From positions 32,249-96,248 of the forward strand of contig NZ_MECL01000182.1 of assembly GCF_014596445.1 (NCBI RefSeq): DNA of 64,000 bases, written 5' to 3'. Below the pieces are notes generated by a model. That model was not told where the DNA came from. It made no database searches and was given only the letters and a program-made list of their open reading frames with translations. Shown piece after piece: positions 7,978 to 17,229 of the stretch. Positions within the stretch are counted from its first letter, which is position 1; each line of letters starts with the position of its first letter. The DNA comes from Streptomyces sp. CBMA29. Its GTDB lineage: Bacteria > Actinomycetota > Actinomycetes > Streptomycetales > Streptomycetaceae. Position numbers and translations under genes: made by a program.

Positions 7978-10218
7978 ATGACCCGAACCGCCCTGCGCAT
8001 CTGTCCGCTCTGCGAGGCCACCTGCGGCCTCACGCTGTCCGTTGATGACGGACGGGTGACGCATGCCCGCGGCGACCGGGACGACGTGTTCAGCGCGGGC
8101 TTCATCTGCCCCAAGGGCGCCGCTTTCGGCGCGCTCGACGCCGACCCCGACCGGCTGCGGCGCCCCCAGGTGCGCCGCGAGGGCCGGCTGACCGAGGCGA
8201 CGTGGGACGAGGCGTACGCGGCCGTCGCCGCCGGGATCGGCGCGGTCACCGGCACGCACGGCGGTGACGCGGTCGGCGTCGTCCTCGGCAACCCCAATGT
8301 GCACACGATGGCGGGCGGCCTCTACCCCGCGCAGCTCATCGGCGCGCTGCGCACCCGCAGCGTCTTCACCGCGAGCACGCTCGACCAGATGCCCAAGCAC
8401 GTGTCCTGCGGCTACCTCTTCGGCGACCCGAACGCGATCCCGGTGCCCGACCTGGACCGCACCGACCATCTGCTGCTCATCGGCGCCAACCCGCTGGTCT
8501 CCAACGGCAGTCTGGCCACCGCCGCCGACTTCCCCGGCAAGCTCAAGGCACTGCGGCGGCGCGGCGGCAGACTCGTCGTCATCGACCCGCACCGCACCAG
8601 GACCGCCCGCGCCGCCGACCGCCATGTGGCGCCCAGGCCCGGCACCGACGCCGCCCTGCTGCTCGCCATGGTCCGGACGCTGTTCGCCGAAGGACTCGCG
8701 GATACCGGCGAACTGACCCCGTGGCTCAGCGGCGTGGCCGAGGTACGCGACCTGGTGACGGATTTCGCGCCGGAGGCGGTCGCCGCCTATTGCGACGTCC
8801 CGGCCGATGACATCCGTTCCCTGGCGCGCGAGTTGGCGGCGGCCGACCGCGCCGTGGTCTACGGGCGGCTCGGCAGCACCGCCGTGGAATTCGGCACCCT
8901 GGCGAGCTGGGCGGTCGACGTGCTCAACGCGTTGACCGGCAATCTGGACCGGCCGGGCGGCGCCATGTTCCCGCTCGCGGCCACCGGACGGGCGCCCCGG
9001 CCGCCCGGCCCCGGCAAGGGATTCCGGGTCGGCCGCTGGCACAGCCGGGTCTCGGGACACCCCGAGGTCAAGGGTGAACTGCCCGCCGCCGCTCTCGCCG
9101 AGGAGATCGACACCCCCGGGGACGGCCGGCTGCGGGCCCTCGTCGTGGTCGCGGCCAACCCGGTGCTGTCCGCCCCCGACGGCCTGCGGCTCGACCGAGC
9201 CCTGGACGGTCTGGACTTCATGGTCAGCGTCGATCCGTATCTCAACGAGACCTCGCGCCACGCCGATGTGGTGCTGCCACCGCCCCCGCCCGCGCAGAGC
9301 GCGCACTACGACTTCGCCTTCAGCACGCTCGCGGTCCGCAACACCGTCCGCTACAGCCCGCCCGCGGTGCCGCTGGAGGACGGGCTGCTGGACGAACCGG
9401 AGATCCACGCCCGGCTGATCCTGGCCGTCCTGGGACAGACCCGTGGCCAGGGAGCCGACCCCGCGCTCGTGGACGAACAGGCGGTGGTCCGCAAGCTCAC
9501 CGCCGAGACCGGCGACCCGCACTCGCCGGTCCACGGGCGGGACATCGCGGAGCTGTCCGCCGCGCTCGGCGGGAGCACCGGATACGAACGGCGGCTCGAC
9601 ATGATGCTGCGCCTCGGCCCGTACGGCGAGGGCTTCGGCGCCGACCCCGACGGCCTCACTCTGGCGAGGGTCCTGGACCGGCCGCACGGCATCGACCTCG
9701 GCCCGCTGCGCCCGCGCGTGCCTGAGGTGCTGCGGACACCGTCCGGCACGGTCGAGCTGGCGCCCGAGGCCGTCGCCGCCGATGTGCCGCGGCTGCGGGC
9801 CGCGGTGGCGCGCGGCGCGGACGGCGACGGCCTGGTCCTCATCGGGCGCCGCCATCTGCGGTCCAACAACTCCTGGATGCACAATGTGCCCGCGCTCACC
9901 GGCGGCACCAACCGCTGCACGGCGCAGATACACCCCGACGACGCGGCCCGGCTCGGCCTGGCCGACGGAGCGCTCGCCCTGATCAAGGGCGACGGCGGGG
10001 AGATCACCGCGGCCGTCGAGATCACCGACGCGCTGCGCCCCGGAGTGGTCAGCGTGCCGCACGGCTGGGGTCACGACCGCGAGGGCACCCGGCTGACCGA
10101 GGCGGCCCGCGAACCGGGCGTCAACGTCAACCAGTTGCTCGACGGCACCCGGCTCGACCCGCTCTCCGGCACGGCCGTGCTCAACGGATTCCCGATACGG
10201 ATGGAGGCCGTCCGCTGA
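7978..10218 (+). CDS. Molybdopterin-dependent oxidoreductase (formate dehydrogenase/nitrate reductase superfamily)
   Basis: A 746-aa cytosolic catalytic subunit carrying an N-terminal [4Fe-4S] site (Cys9, Cys12, Cys16 and, after a 27-residue gap, Cys44 in ICPKG) and bis-MGD-binding domains. The molybdopterin-binding segments LIGANP and VVAANPVLS and the C-terminal molydopterin-dinucleotide-binding domain (RSNNSWMHNVPAL, GVVSVPHGWGHDR) are all present. There is no Tat signal and no electron-transfer or chaperone gene next to it, so the redox partner is unknown. The metal ligand is not obvious: the usual Cys/Sec-His position reads LDQMPKHVSCG. The ATG at 7978 follows AGGGGAG. Substrate is not predictable from sequence alone. 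Confidence 0.9.
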   Translation: MTRTALRICPLCEATCGLTLSVDDGRVTHARGDRDDVFSAGFICPKGAAFGALDADPDRLRRPQVRREGRLTEATWDEAYAAVAAGIGAVTGTHGGDAVGVVLGNPNVHTMAGGLYPAQLIGALRTRSVFTASTLDQMPKHVSCGYLFGDPNAIPVPDLDRTDHLLLIGANPLVSNGSLATAADFPGKLKALRRRGGRLVVIDPHRTRTARAADRHVAPRPGTDAALLLAMVRTLFAEGLADTGELTPWLSGVAEVRDLVTDFAPEAVAAYCDVPADDIRSLARELAAADRAVVYGRLGSTAVEFGTLASWAVDVLNALTGNLDRPGGAMFPLAATGRAPRPPGPGKGFRVGRWHSRVSGHPEVKGELPAAALAEEIDTPGDGRLRALVVVAANPVLSAPDGLRLDRALDGLDFMVSVDPYLNETSRHADVVLPPPPPAQSAHYDFAFSTLAVRNTVRYSPPAVPLEDGLLDEPEIHARLILAVLGQTRGQGADPALVDEQAVVRKLTAETGDPHSPVHGRDIAELSAALGGSTGYERRLDMMLRLGPYGEGFGADPDGLTLARVLDRPHGIDLGPLRPRVPEVLRTPSGTVELAPEAVAADVPRLRAAVARGADGDGLVLIGRRHLRSNNSWMHNVPALTGGTNRCTAQIHPDDAARLGLADGALALIKGDGGEITAAVEITDALRPGVVSVPHGWGHDREGTRLTEAAREPGVNVNQLLDGTRLDPLSGTAVLNGFPIRMEAVR

Positions 10219-10259
10219 CCCGCGCCGCGCCCGTGACACGGCCGGGTGACACGGCCCCG

Positions 10260-10279
10260 CCGGGTGGTGTGACACCCGG
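10260..10279 (+). terminator. Possible hairpin terminator after the molybdopterin oxidoreductase
   Basis: A 7-bp perfect stem (CCGGGTG/CACCCGG) with a GTGTGA loop lies about 40 bases after the stop codon. A second GC-rich hairpin with a bulge follows near 10300-10325. There is no T-run, which is common in actinobacteria. Confidence 0.45.
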
Positions 10280-10426
10280 ACAGCGGGGCACAGGACCCCT
10301 GGGCGCGGGCCGCCCGGGGAGGGCGGCCGGACGTCACGGGCACGGCCCGGCCCCGCGCGGAGCCCGGGGCGCCGGGCGGTTCCGGCGGGACGTGACTGAC
10401 GGCACGCGGCGCACCCTGGCCACAGA

Positions 10427-10445
10427 AAACTAACGGCGCTAGTTT
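10427..10445. promoter_or_regulatory. TetR-type operator candidate, AAACTA-N7-TAGTTT (site 1)
   Basis: An inverted repeat AAACTA (10427-10432) and TAGTTT (10440-10445) with a 7-base spacer, 41 bases upstream of the aldehyde dehydrogenase start. The same arms with the same 7-base spacing occur at 14486-14506 between a TetR gene and an acyl-CoA dehydrogenase gene, so one TetR may control both. Confidence 0.75.
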
Positions 10446-10486
10446 GGGCGTCGGACGCAGAGCGGTGACCCCGGAGGGCAGCAACG

Positions 10487-11920
<1,434 letters not shown>

Positions 11921-12027
11921 CCGCAGGACCGCCAGAACCGGCAGGACCGCCCCGTTCACGCCCGCTCGTCCGCATCCGTCCGCATCCGGATCCGGATCCG
12001 CTCGCAGCCCCGCACCCAGGAGACCTC

Positions 12028-13110
12028 GTGGTACGCGCAGCCGTCCTGCCCGCCGTCAACGCGCCGCTGGCCGTCGCCGACATCGAGCTGCCCGGACCTG
12101 GACCCGGACAGGTCCGGGTCCGGCTGGCGGCGGCGGGCGTGTGCCACTCCGACCTGTCGCTGTCCAACGGGACGCTGCGCCAGCCGGTACCCGCCGTCCT
12201 CGGTCACGAGGGCGCGGGCACGGTGGTGTCGGTCGGCGACGGCGTCGGCCATCTCGCCCCCGGCGACCGCGTGGTCCTCAACTGGGCTCCCGCCTGCGGC
12301 GACTGCCACTTCTGCGGTCTCGCCGAGCCCTGGCTGTGCGCCAACTCCGCCACGGCCGCGGCCAGTCCGTACGCCACGCTGGCCGCCGACGGCAGCCCGC
12401 TCTACCCGGGCCTGGGCACCGCCGTCTTCGCCGAGGAGACCGTGGTCGCCGCGGGCGCGGTCCTGCCGCTCCCGGACGGCGTCCCGCTCACCGACGCCGC
12501 GCTGCTCGGCTGCGCCGTACTCACCGGCTACGGCGCCGTGCACCACTCGGCGCGGGTCCGTACCGGCGAGAGCGTCGCCGTCTACGGGGTCGGCGGCGTG
12601 GGGCTCGCCGTGCTCCAGTCGGCGCGGATCGCGGGCGCCGAGCGGATCATCGCGGTCGATGTCGCGCCCGCCAAGGAGGAGTTGGCGCGGGCGGCCGGCG
12701 CCACCGACTTCGTCGTCTCCGGGGACGACACGGCCAAGCGGATCCGCAAGCTCACCGACGGCTTCGGCGCCGACGCGGCCATCGAGTGCGTGGGCCGCGC
12801 CGACACCATCCGCACCGCCTGGTCCTCCACCCGCCGCGGCGGCCGTACGACGGTGGTCGGCATCGGCGGCCAGGACCAGCAGGTCACCTTCACCGCGCTG
12901 GAACTCTTCTACTTCGGCCGCACGCTCTCCGGCTGCGTGTACGGAAACTGCGACCCGGCCGTGGATCTGCCGGTGCTCGCCGAGCACGTACGGGCGGGTC
13001 GCCTCGATCTGTCCGCCATGGTCACCGACCGCATCACGCTCGACGGCATCCCGGCGGCCTTCGAGGCGATGACCGCCGGGCGCGGCGGCCGTGCGCTGGT
13101 GGTCTTCTGA
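12028..13110 (+). CDS. Zinc-dependent alcohol dehydrogenase (class III-like)
   Basis: A 360-aa MDR-family dehydrogenase. The catalytic zinc ligands are Cys in AGVCHSDL and the GHEGAG motif. Structural zinc ligands are in CGDCHFCGLAEPWLC. The NAD-binding motif is YGVGGVGL. The GTG at 12028 has an AGGAGA ribosome-binding site; the same frame is open far upstream, but that part is out of frame with the aldehyde dehydrogenase and is spurious. It probably forms an operon with the aldehyde dehydrogenase (107-nt gap) for stepwise oxidation of an alcohol. The TetR regulon link is by inference. Confidence 0.92.
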   Translation: MVRAAVLPAVNAPLAVADIELPGPGPGQVRVRLAAAGVCHSDLSLSNGTLRQPVPAVLGHEGAGTVVSVGDGVGHLAPGDRVVLNWAPACGDCHFCGLAEPWLCANSATAAASPYATLAADGSPLYPGLGTAVFAEETVVAAGAVLPLPDGVPLTDAALLGCAVLTGYGAVHHSARVRTGESVAVYGVGGVGLAVLQSARIAGAERIIAVDVAPAKEELARAAGATDFVVSGDDTAKRIRKLTDGFGADAAIECVGRADTIRTAWSSTRRGGRTTVVGIGGQDQQVTFTALELFYFGRTLSGCVYGNCDPAVDLPVLAEHVRAGRLDLSAMVTDRITLDGIPAAFEAMTAGRGGRALVVF

Positions 13111-13186
13111 CCGGTCGGGCCGGATTCCGGCAGGACCGCGGCCCCACCGAATTCAGCGGGCGCCGTCGCAACGCTTATGCCTACGC

Positions 13187-13732
13187 CTACGCCTGCGCGC
13201 CGTCGACCATCGCCAGCCAGTGCCGGTGGGTGCCGTCGAAGGGACCTGTGCCCTGCGCCACCGCCGTCATCAGCCACGCGGCGGAGGATTCGGCGGCGCC
13301 GATCACATCGGCGGGGTAGCCGTACAGCACCTGGTGTTCGGCGAATTCGTCCTCGTCGACCAGGATCGGCAGGTCGGCGCCGCGTTTGAGCAGGACGTCC
13401 AGGTCGAGGTCGACCATGGTGACCTCGGCGGGGGACGGCCACCGCGGCGGGGTGCTGATGTCGCAGTAGATCTCGGTGCGGCGGGGCGCCGCGTTGAAGG
13501 TCGCCGTCCACCACGCGTCGCGCGGGAAGAGGATGATGTGCGCCTCGGGGACCGGGATCTGGGGGATGTGGCCTTTGCGCACCAGGCCGAAGCCGGGGAG
13601 GCCGAGCCACATGCCGTGCTCGTCCTCACCGAGCCGCCGCATTCGCAGATTCCAGTGCAGAGTGCCGTCGTATTTGCGGTAGTTGACCTGGACGAAGTCG
13701 GGCTCGGGGCCCTGCGGGACCGGTTCTGACAT
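13187..13732 (-). CDS. DUF402-domain protein
   Basis: A 181-aa protein with the DUF402 fold: a beta-rich barrel with the pattern YRKYDGTLHW near the N-terminus, VDLDLDVLLKRG and VDEDEFAEH. Characterised members of this fold hydrolyse nucleoside di/triphosphates or nucleotide-like esters using a metal bound by Asp/Glu residues, and acidic residues that could do this are present. The ATG at 13732 follows a weak AGGA; an in-frame upstream start at 13792 is less likely. It stands between, and convergent or tandem to, unrelated genes, so context gives no clue. An (Ala-Tyr)-rich tail near 13187 arises from short TACGCC repeats. Confidence 0.75.
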   Translation of the reverse strand: MSEPVPQGPEPDFVQVNYRKYDGTLHWNLRMRRLGEDEHGMWLGLPGFGLVRKGHIPQIPVPEAHIILFPRDAWWTATFNAAPRRTEIYCDISTPPRWPSPAEVTMVDLDLDVLLKRGADLPILVDEDEFAEHQVLYGYPADVIGAAESSAAWLMTAVAQGTGPFDGTHRHWLAMVDGAQA

Positions 13733-13804
13733 GGCACCATCCTGCCAGCAGGCGCGGCCGGTCCGCCCCCGGATTTCCCGCCTGGAGGCCACCCGTTCCG
13801 GGGC

Positions 13805-14458
13805 TCACGCCGGTGCGGTTCCCGGGTCCGCGAGCGCCTCGAACTGCACGGCCAGACCGTCGATCAGCGCGCGCAGCCCCGTCTCGAAGGCGCCGCTGTC
13901 GATCTGCCGCTGGTGCTTGGCGAGGAGGTGGGCCTGGCCGAGGTGCGGATAGTCGGCGGGGTCGTATACGTCCGCGTCGCCGACGAAGCCGCCGGCGAAG
14001 GAGCCGAGCGCGGAGCCGGTGACGAAGTAGCGCATGAGGGCGCCGATCCGGGTGGCGTGGGCGGGCGGCCAGCCCGCCTCGACCATGCCGCCGAAGACGG
14101 CGTCGGCCATCCGCAGCCCGGCGGGCCGCAGGCCGGGCCCGATGGCGAGGAACGGCACGATGTGCGGGTGGTCGGTGAGGGCGGCGCGGTAGGAGCGGCC
14201 CCAGTCGAGCAGCGCCTGCCGCCAGTCCCTGCCGTCACCGAACATCGACAGGTCGACCTGGGTGACGACGGTGTCGGCCGCCGCGTCGAGGATGGCTTCC
14301 TTGGTGGCGAAGTGGTTGTAGAGCGAAGGCCCGCTGACGCCCAGTTCGGCCGCGAGCCGCCGGGTGGACAGGGCCGCAAGACCCTCCTCGTCGATGAGGG
14401 CGAGGGCCGCCGTGACGATCCGGTCGCGGCTGAGCAGGGGCTTGCGGGGGCGGGCCAT
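13805..14458 (-). CDS. TetR-family regulator of the acyl-CoA dehydrogenase/ALDH-ADH genes
   Basis: A 217-aa TetR protein. The HTH lies at about residues 28-62 (STRRLAAELGVSGPSLYNHFATKEAILDAA), followed by a C-terminal helical domain. I chose the ATG at 14458 (MARPRKPLLSRDRI); an ATG 9 bases upstream is possible. It diverges from the acyl-CoA dehydrogenase gene, and the 61-to-90-base gap holds the operator GAAACTA-N7-TAGTTTC, also present before the aldehyde dehydrogenase gene. It is therefore a good candidate for a local repressor of both units, induced by an acyl-CoA or aldehyde-type ligand (inference). Confidence 0.9.
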   Translation of the reverse strand: MARPRKPLLSRDRIVTAALALIDEEGLAALSTRRLAAELGVSGPSLYNHFATKEAILDAAADTVVTQVDLSMFGDGRDWRQALLDWGRSYRAALTDHPHIVPFLAIGPGLRPAGLRMADAVFGGMVEAGWPPAHATRIGALMRYFVTGSALGSFAGGFVGDADVYDPADYPHLGQAHLLAKHQRQIDSGAFETGLRALIDGLAVQFEALADPGTAPA

Positions 14459-14485
14459 GCGGCACATAGTAGAGGCTGCCGCCCC

Positions 14486-14506
14486 GAAACTAGCGGTGGT
14501 AGTTTC
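14486..14506. promoter_or_regulatory. TetR-type operator candidate, GAAACTA-N7-TAGTTTC (site 2)
   Basis: Perfect 7-bp arms (14486-14492 and 14500-14506) with a 7-base spacer in the divergent promoter region of the TetR gene (start 14458) and the acyl-CoA dehydrogenase gene (start 14548). The arms and spacing match the site at 10427-10445. Confidence 0.8.
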
Positions 14507-14547
14507 AAAGGATCGTCCGGACGATCGTGGGATGCGGTGACGACGCA

Positions 14548-15702
14548 GTGAACCTTGAGCTGACCGAGGAGCAGGCCGCCGCCAAGGAGCTGGCCAGGGA
14601 CTTCACCGAGCGCGAGATCACGCCGAACGCGGTGGCGTGGGACCGCGCCGAGAGCGTGGACCGCGCCATCGTGAAGAAGCTCGGCGCGCTCGGCTTCCTC
14701 GGTCTGACCGTCGACGAGGAGTACGGCGGCTCCGGCGGCGACCACCTCGCCTACTGCCTGGTGACCGAGGAACTGGGCCGCGGCGACTCCTCCGTGCGCG
14801 GCATCGTCTCGGTCTCGCTCGGCCTGGTCGCCAAGTCGATCGCGCGCTGGGGGAGCGAGGAGCACAAGCGCGCCTGGCTGCCCCGGCTCACCTCGGGCGA
14901 CGCGGTCGGCTGCTTCGGGCTGACCGAGCCCGGCACCGGTTCGGACGCCGCGAATCTCACCACCCGCGCGGTACGCGACGGCGACTCGTACGTGATCACC
15001 GGCAGCAAGATGTTCATCACCAACGGCACCTGGGCCGATGTCGTCCTGCTCTTCGCCCGCACCGGCCGCGCCGACGAGGGGCACAAGGGCGTCAGCGCCT
15101 TCCTGGTGCCGACCGACACGGCGGGCCTGACCCGCCGCGAGATCCACGGCAAGCTCGGGCTGCGCGGCCAGGCGACGGCCGAGCTGGTCCTCGACGGCGT
15201 CCGCGTCCCGGCCTCCGCGATGCTCGCGCCCGAGGGCAAGGGCTTCTCGGTGGCGATGTCCGCGCTGGCCAAGGGGCGGATGTCGGTCGCGGCGGGCTGC
15301 GTCGGCATCGCCCAGGCGTGCCTGGACGCGGCGGTGGCGTACGCGGGGGAGCGCGAGCAGTTCGGCGCGCCGATCGCCGGACGCCAGCTCGTCCAGGAAC
15401 TGCTCGCCGACATCGCGGTGGACGTGGCCGCGGCCCGGCTGCTCACCTGGCGGGTCGCCGACCTGATCGACCGCGGGCTGCCCTTCGCCACGGAGTCCTC
15501 GGTCGCCAAGCTCTACGCGAGCGAGGCCGCCGTGCGCTGCGCCAACAACGCCCTCCAGGTCTTCGGAGGCTACGGCTACATCGACGAGTACCCGGCGGGC
15601 AAGCTGCTGCGGGACGCGCGGGTCATGACGCTGTACGAAGGCACCAGCCAGATACACAAGCTGCTGATCGGACGGGCGCTGACCGGCGTATCGGCGTTCT
15701 GA
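14548..15702 (+). CDS. Acyl-CoA dehydrogenase
   Basis: A 384-aa FAD-dependent acyl-CoA dehydrogenase introducing the alpha,beta double bond in a CoA thioester. The FAD/substrate motif CFGLTEPGTGSDAANL, the region GSKMFITNG, and the C-terminal catalytic base Glu in LYEGTSQIHK are visible, as is the FGGYGYIDEYP block. The GTG at 14548 gives VNLELTEEQ, the normal family N-terminus; a GTG at 14527 is an alternative. The length is typical of short/medium-chain enzymes. It is divergent from its probable TetR repressor. The chain specificity cannot be read from the sequence. Confidence 0.94.
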   Translation: MNLELTEEQAAAKELARDFTEREITPNAVAWDRAESVDRAIVKKLGALGFLGLTVDEEYGGSGGDHLAYCLVTEELGRGDSSVRGIVSVSLGLVAKSIARWGSEEHKRAWLPRLTSGDAVGCFGLTEPGTGSDAANLTTRAVRDGDSYVITGSKMFITNGTWADVVLLFARTGRADEGHKGVSAFLVPTDTAGLTRREIHGKLGLRGQATAELVLDGVRVPASAMLAPEGKGFSVAMSALAKGRMSVAAGCVGIAQACLDAAVAYAGEREQFGAPIAGRQLVQELLADIAVDVAAARLLTWRVADLIDRGLPFATESSVAKLYASEAAVRCANNALQVFGGYGYIDEYPAGKLLRDARVMTLYEGTSQIHKLLIGRALTGVSAF

Positions 15703-15815
15703 CCGCAGGCCGCGGCCCCGTACGGCGCCCCGTACGGCGCCCCGTCCCGCTTCGACGTCCCGCTTCCACGCCCTGCCTCGGCGTCCCCCTGCCCTGGTCA
15801 CGACAAGTGGCGAGT

Positions 15816-15844
15816 GACCGCTTAGTATCTAAGCGCTTGCTCAG
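15816..15844. promoter_or_regulatory. Composite operator upstream of the KstR2-like TetR gene
   Basis: CGCTTAG (15819-15825), TAT, CTAAGCG (15829-15835) form a perfect inverted repeat that overlaps AAGCGCTTGCTCAG (15831-15844). The 13-mer GACCGCTTAGTAT (15816-15828) recurs at 24471-24483 before the SDR/acyl-CoA synthetase operon, and the 14-mer AAGCGCTTGCTCAG recurs at 17092-17105 before the MaoC gene. It is probably an autoregulatory site of the TetR at 15891. Confidence 0.75.
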
Positions 15845-15890
15845 CCCCGCGATAAGGTGGCGGCTGTGACCGGCGGGTGAGGAGCGTGCG

Positions 15891-16505
15891 ATGAGCGTCG
15901 AGGCGACAACCGGCGAGGCGTGGGGGGACATCAGCCCCGACGCCGCGAGGCGGCTGGTGATCGCGGCGGTGCAGGCGTTCGCCGAGCGCGGCTACCACGC
16001 CACGACCACCCGCGACATCGCCGGGCGCGCGGGCATGAGCCCCGCCGCGCTCTACATCCACTACAAGACCAAAGAGGAACTGCTCTACCAGATCAGCAAG
16101 GTCGGCCACCTGCGTTCGCTCGCGATGCTCTCCGAGGCCAGGGACGCCGACGGCAGCGCGGCCGAACGGCTGGAGAGCGCCGTACGCGCCTTCGTCCGCT
16201 GGCACGCCGAGCACCACACGACCGGGCGGGTCGTGCAGTACGAACTGGGCGCGCTCGCCCCCGAGCACCACGCGGAGATCGTGGCGCTGCGGCGGCAGAG
16301 CGAGGACGCGATCCGCACGATCATCAAGGACGGCGTGACGGCCGGCGAATTCGACGTCCCCGAGGTCTCCGGGACCACGCTCGCCGTGCTGTCGCTCTGC
16401 ATCGACGTGGCCCGCTGGTTCAACCCCGGGGGCCGCAGGACCCCGGACGAGGTCGGCGCGCTCTACGCCGACCTCGTGCTGCGCATGGTGCGGCCCACGG
16501 CCTGA
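15891..16505 (+). CDS. TetR-family regulator (KstR2/FadR-like)
   Basis: A 204-aa TetR protein. The HTH lies at about residues 33-67 (ATTTRDIAGRAGMSPAALYIHYKTKEELLYQI), followed by a C-terminal domain with VRAFVRWHAEHHTTGRVVQYEL. The HTH and the following SKVGH segment resemble those of actinobacterial regulators of CoA-thioester catabolism such as KstR2. The ATG at 15891 has a GAGGAG ribosome-binding site. Shared 13- and 14-mers before this gene, the MaoC gene and the SDR-acyl-CoA synthetase operon suggest it controls a small beta-oxidation-like regulon with an acyl-CoA as inducer. The family is clear; the regulon is inferred. Confidence 0.9.
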   Translation: MSVEATTGEAWGDISPDAARRLVIAAVQAFAERGYHATTTRDIAGRAGMSPAALYIHYKTKEELLYQISKVGHLRSLAMLSEARDADGSAAERLESAVRAFVRWHAEHHTTGRVVQYELGALAPEHHAEIVALRRQSEDAIRTIIKDGVTAGEFDVPEVSGTTLAVLSLCIDVARWFNPGGRRTPDEVGALYADLVLRMVRPTA

Positions 16506-16583
16506 GGGCGCGACCGCCCGAACGCGCCTGAGGACAGCTGTCCGAACGCGCCTACGGACAGCTGCCTGAACGCCGCTACGGCT

Positions 16584-17045
16584 CTAGAGATAGAAGCGGG
16601 CCACCGTCTCCGCCACGCACACCGGCTTGTCGCCGCCCTCGCGCTCGATGGTCACCTTCGTCACGAGCTGGATGCCGCCGCCCACCTCGGTGACCTCCGC
16701 GACCTCGGCGGTCGCGCGGAGCCGGGAGCCGACCGGCACGGGTGCGGGGAAACGCACCTTGTTCACGCCGTAGTTGACGCCCATCCTCACGCCCTCGACC
16801 AGCAGGAGCTGCGGGGTGAGGGACGGGATCAGGGAGAGCGTCAGATAGCCGTGCGCGATGGTCGTGCCGAAGGGGCCGAGCGCCGCCTTCTCCGCGTCGA
16901 CGTGGATCCACTGGTGGTCCCCGGTGGCCTCGGCGAACAGGTCGATCCGCTTCTGGTCGATCTCCTGCCACTCGGTCCAGCCGAGCTTTTCGCCGACGGC
17001 GGCGCGCAGTTCGTCCGGCGAAGCGAAGATGCGGGGCTGCGACAT
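16584..17045 (-). CDS. MaoC-family (R)-specific enoyl-CoA hydratase
   Basis: A 153-aa single hot-dog-fold hydratase that adds water to a trans-2-enoyl-CoA. The hydratase-2 motif is present as FAEATGDHQWIHVD (catalytic Asp and His about residues 44-49), followed by GPFGTTIAHGYLTLSL. The length is normal for the single-domain family. The ATG at 17045 starts MSQPRIF; an in-frame start at 17093 would overlap the operator. Its promoter region contains the 14-mer AAGCGCTTGCTCAG (17092-17105), shared with the neighbouring TetR promoter, so it is probably part of that regulon. Confidence 0.93.
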   Translation of the reverse strand: MSQPRIFASPDELRAAVGEKLGWTEWQEIDQKRIDLFAEATGDHQWIHVDAEKAALGPFGTTIAHGYLTLSLIPSLTPQLLLVEGVRMGVNYGVNKVRFPAPVPVGSRLRATAEVAEVTEVGGGIQLVTKVTIEREGGDKPVCVAETVARFYL

Positions 17046-17089
17046 GGGGTGGCCTCCAGAGGCGGTCCGGTACGGCGCGCTACGGGTTT

Positions 17090-17105
17090 CCAAGCGCTTG
17101 CTCAG
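17090..17105. promoter_or_regulatory. KstR2-like operator candidate upstream of the MaoC gene
   Basis: CAAG-CG-CTTG (17091-17100), a 10-bp palindrome inside the 14-mer AAGCGCTTGCTCAG (17092-17105), lies 45 bases before the MaoC start. The 14-mer is identical to the one at 15831-15844. The CAAG-N2-CTTG core resembles the published mycobacterial KstR2 box, as far as I recall it. Confidence 0.7.
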
Positions 17106-17229
17106 CGACTCTCAGCATGGTTCGGGGGCCGCCGGGTGTCAATCGCCGCCGCGCCGCGGGCCGCCGCGCCGTCCGCCGCCCGTCCGCCGATCCCGTACCC
17201 CCGGTCCCGTACCCCCGGCTCCGGCGTCG

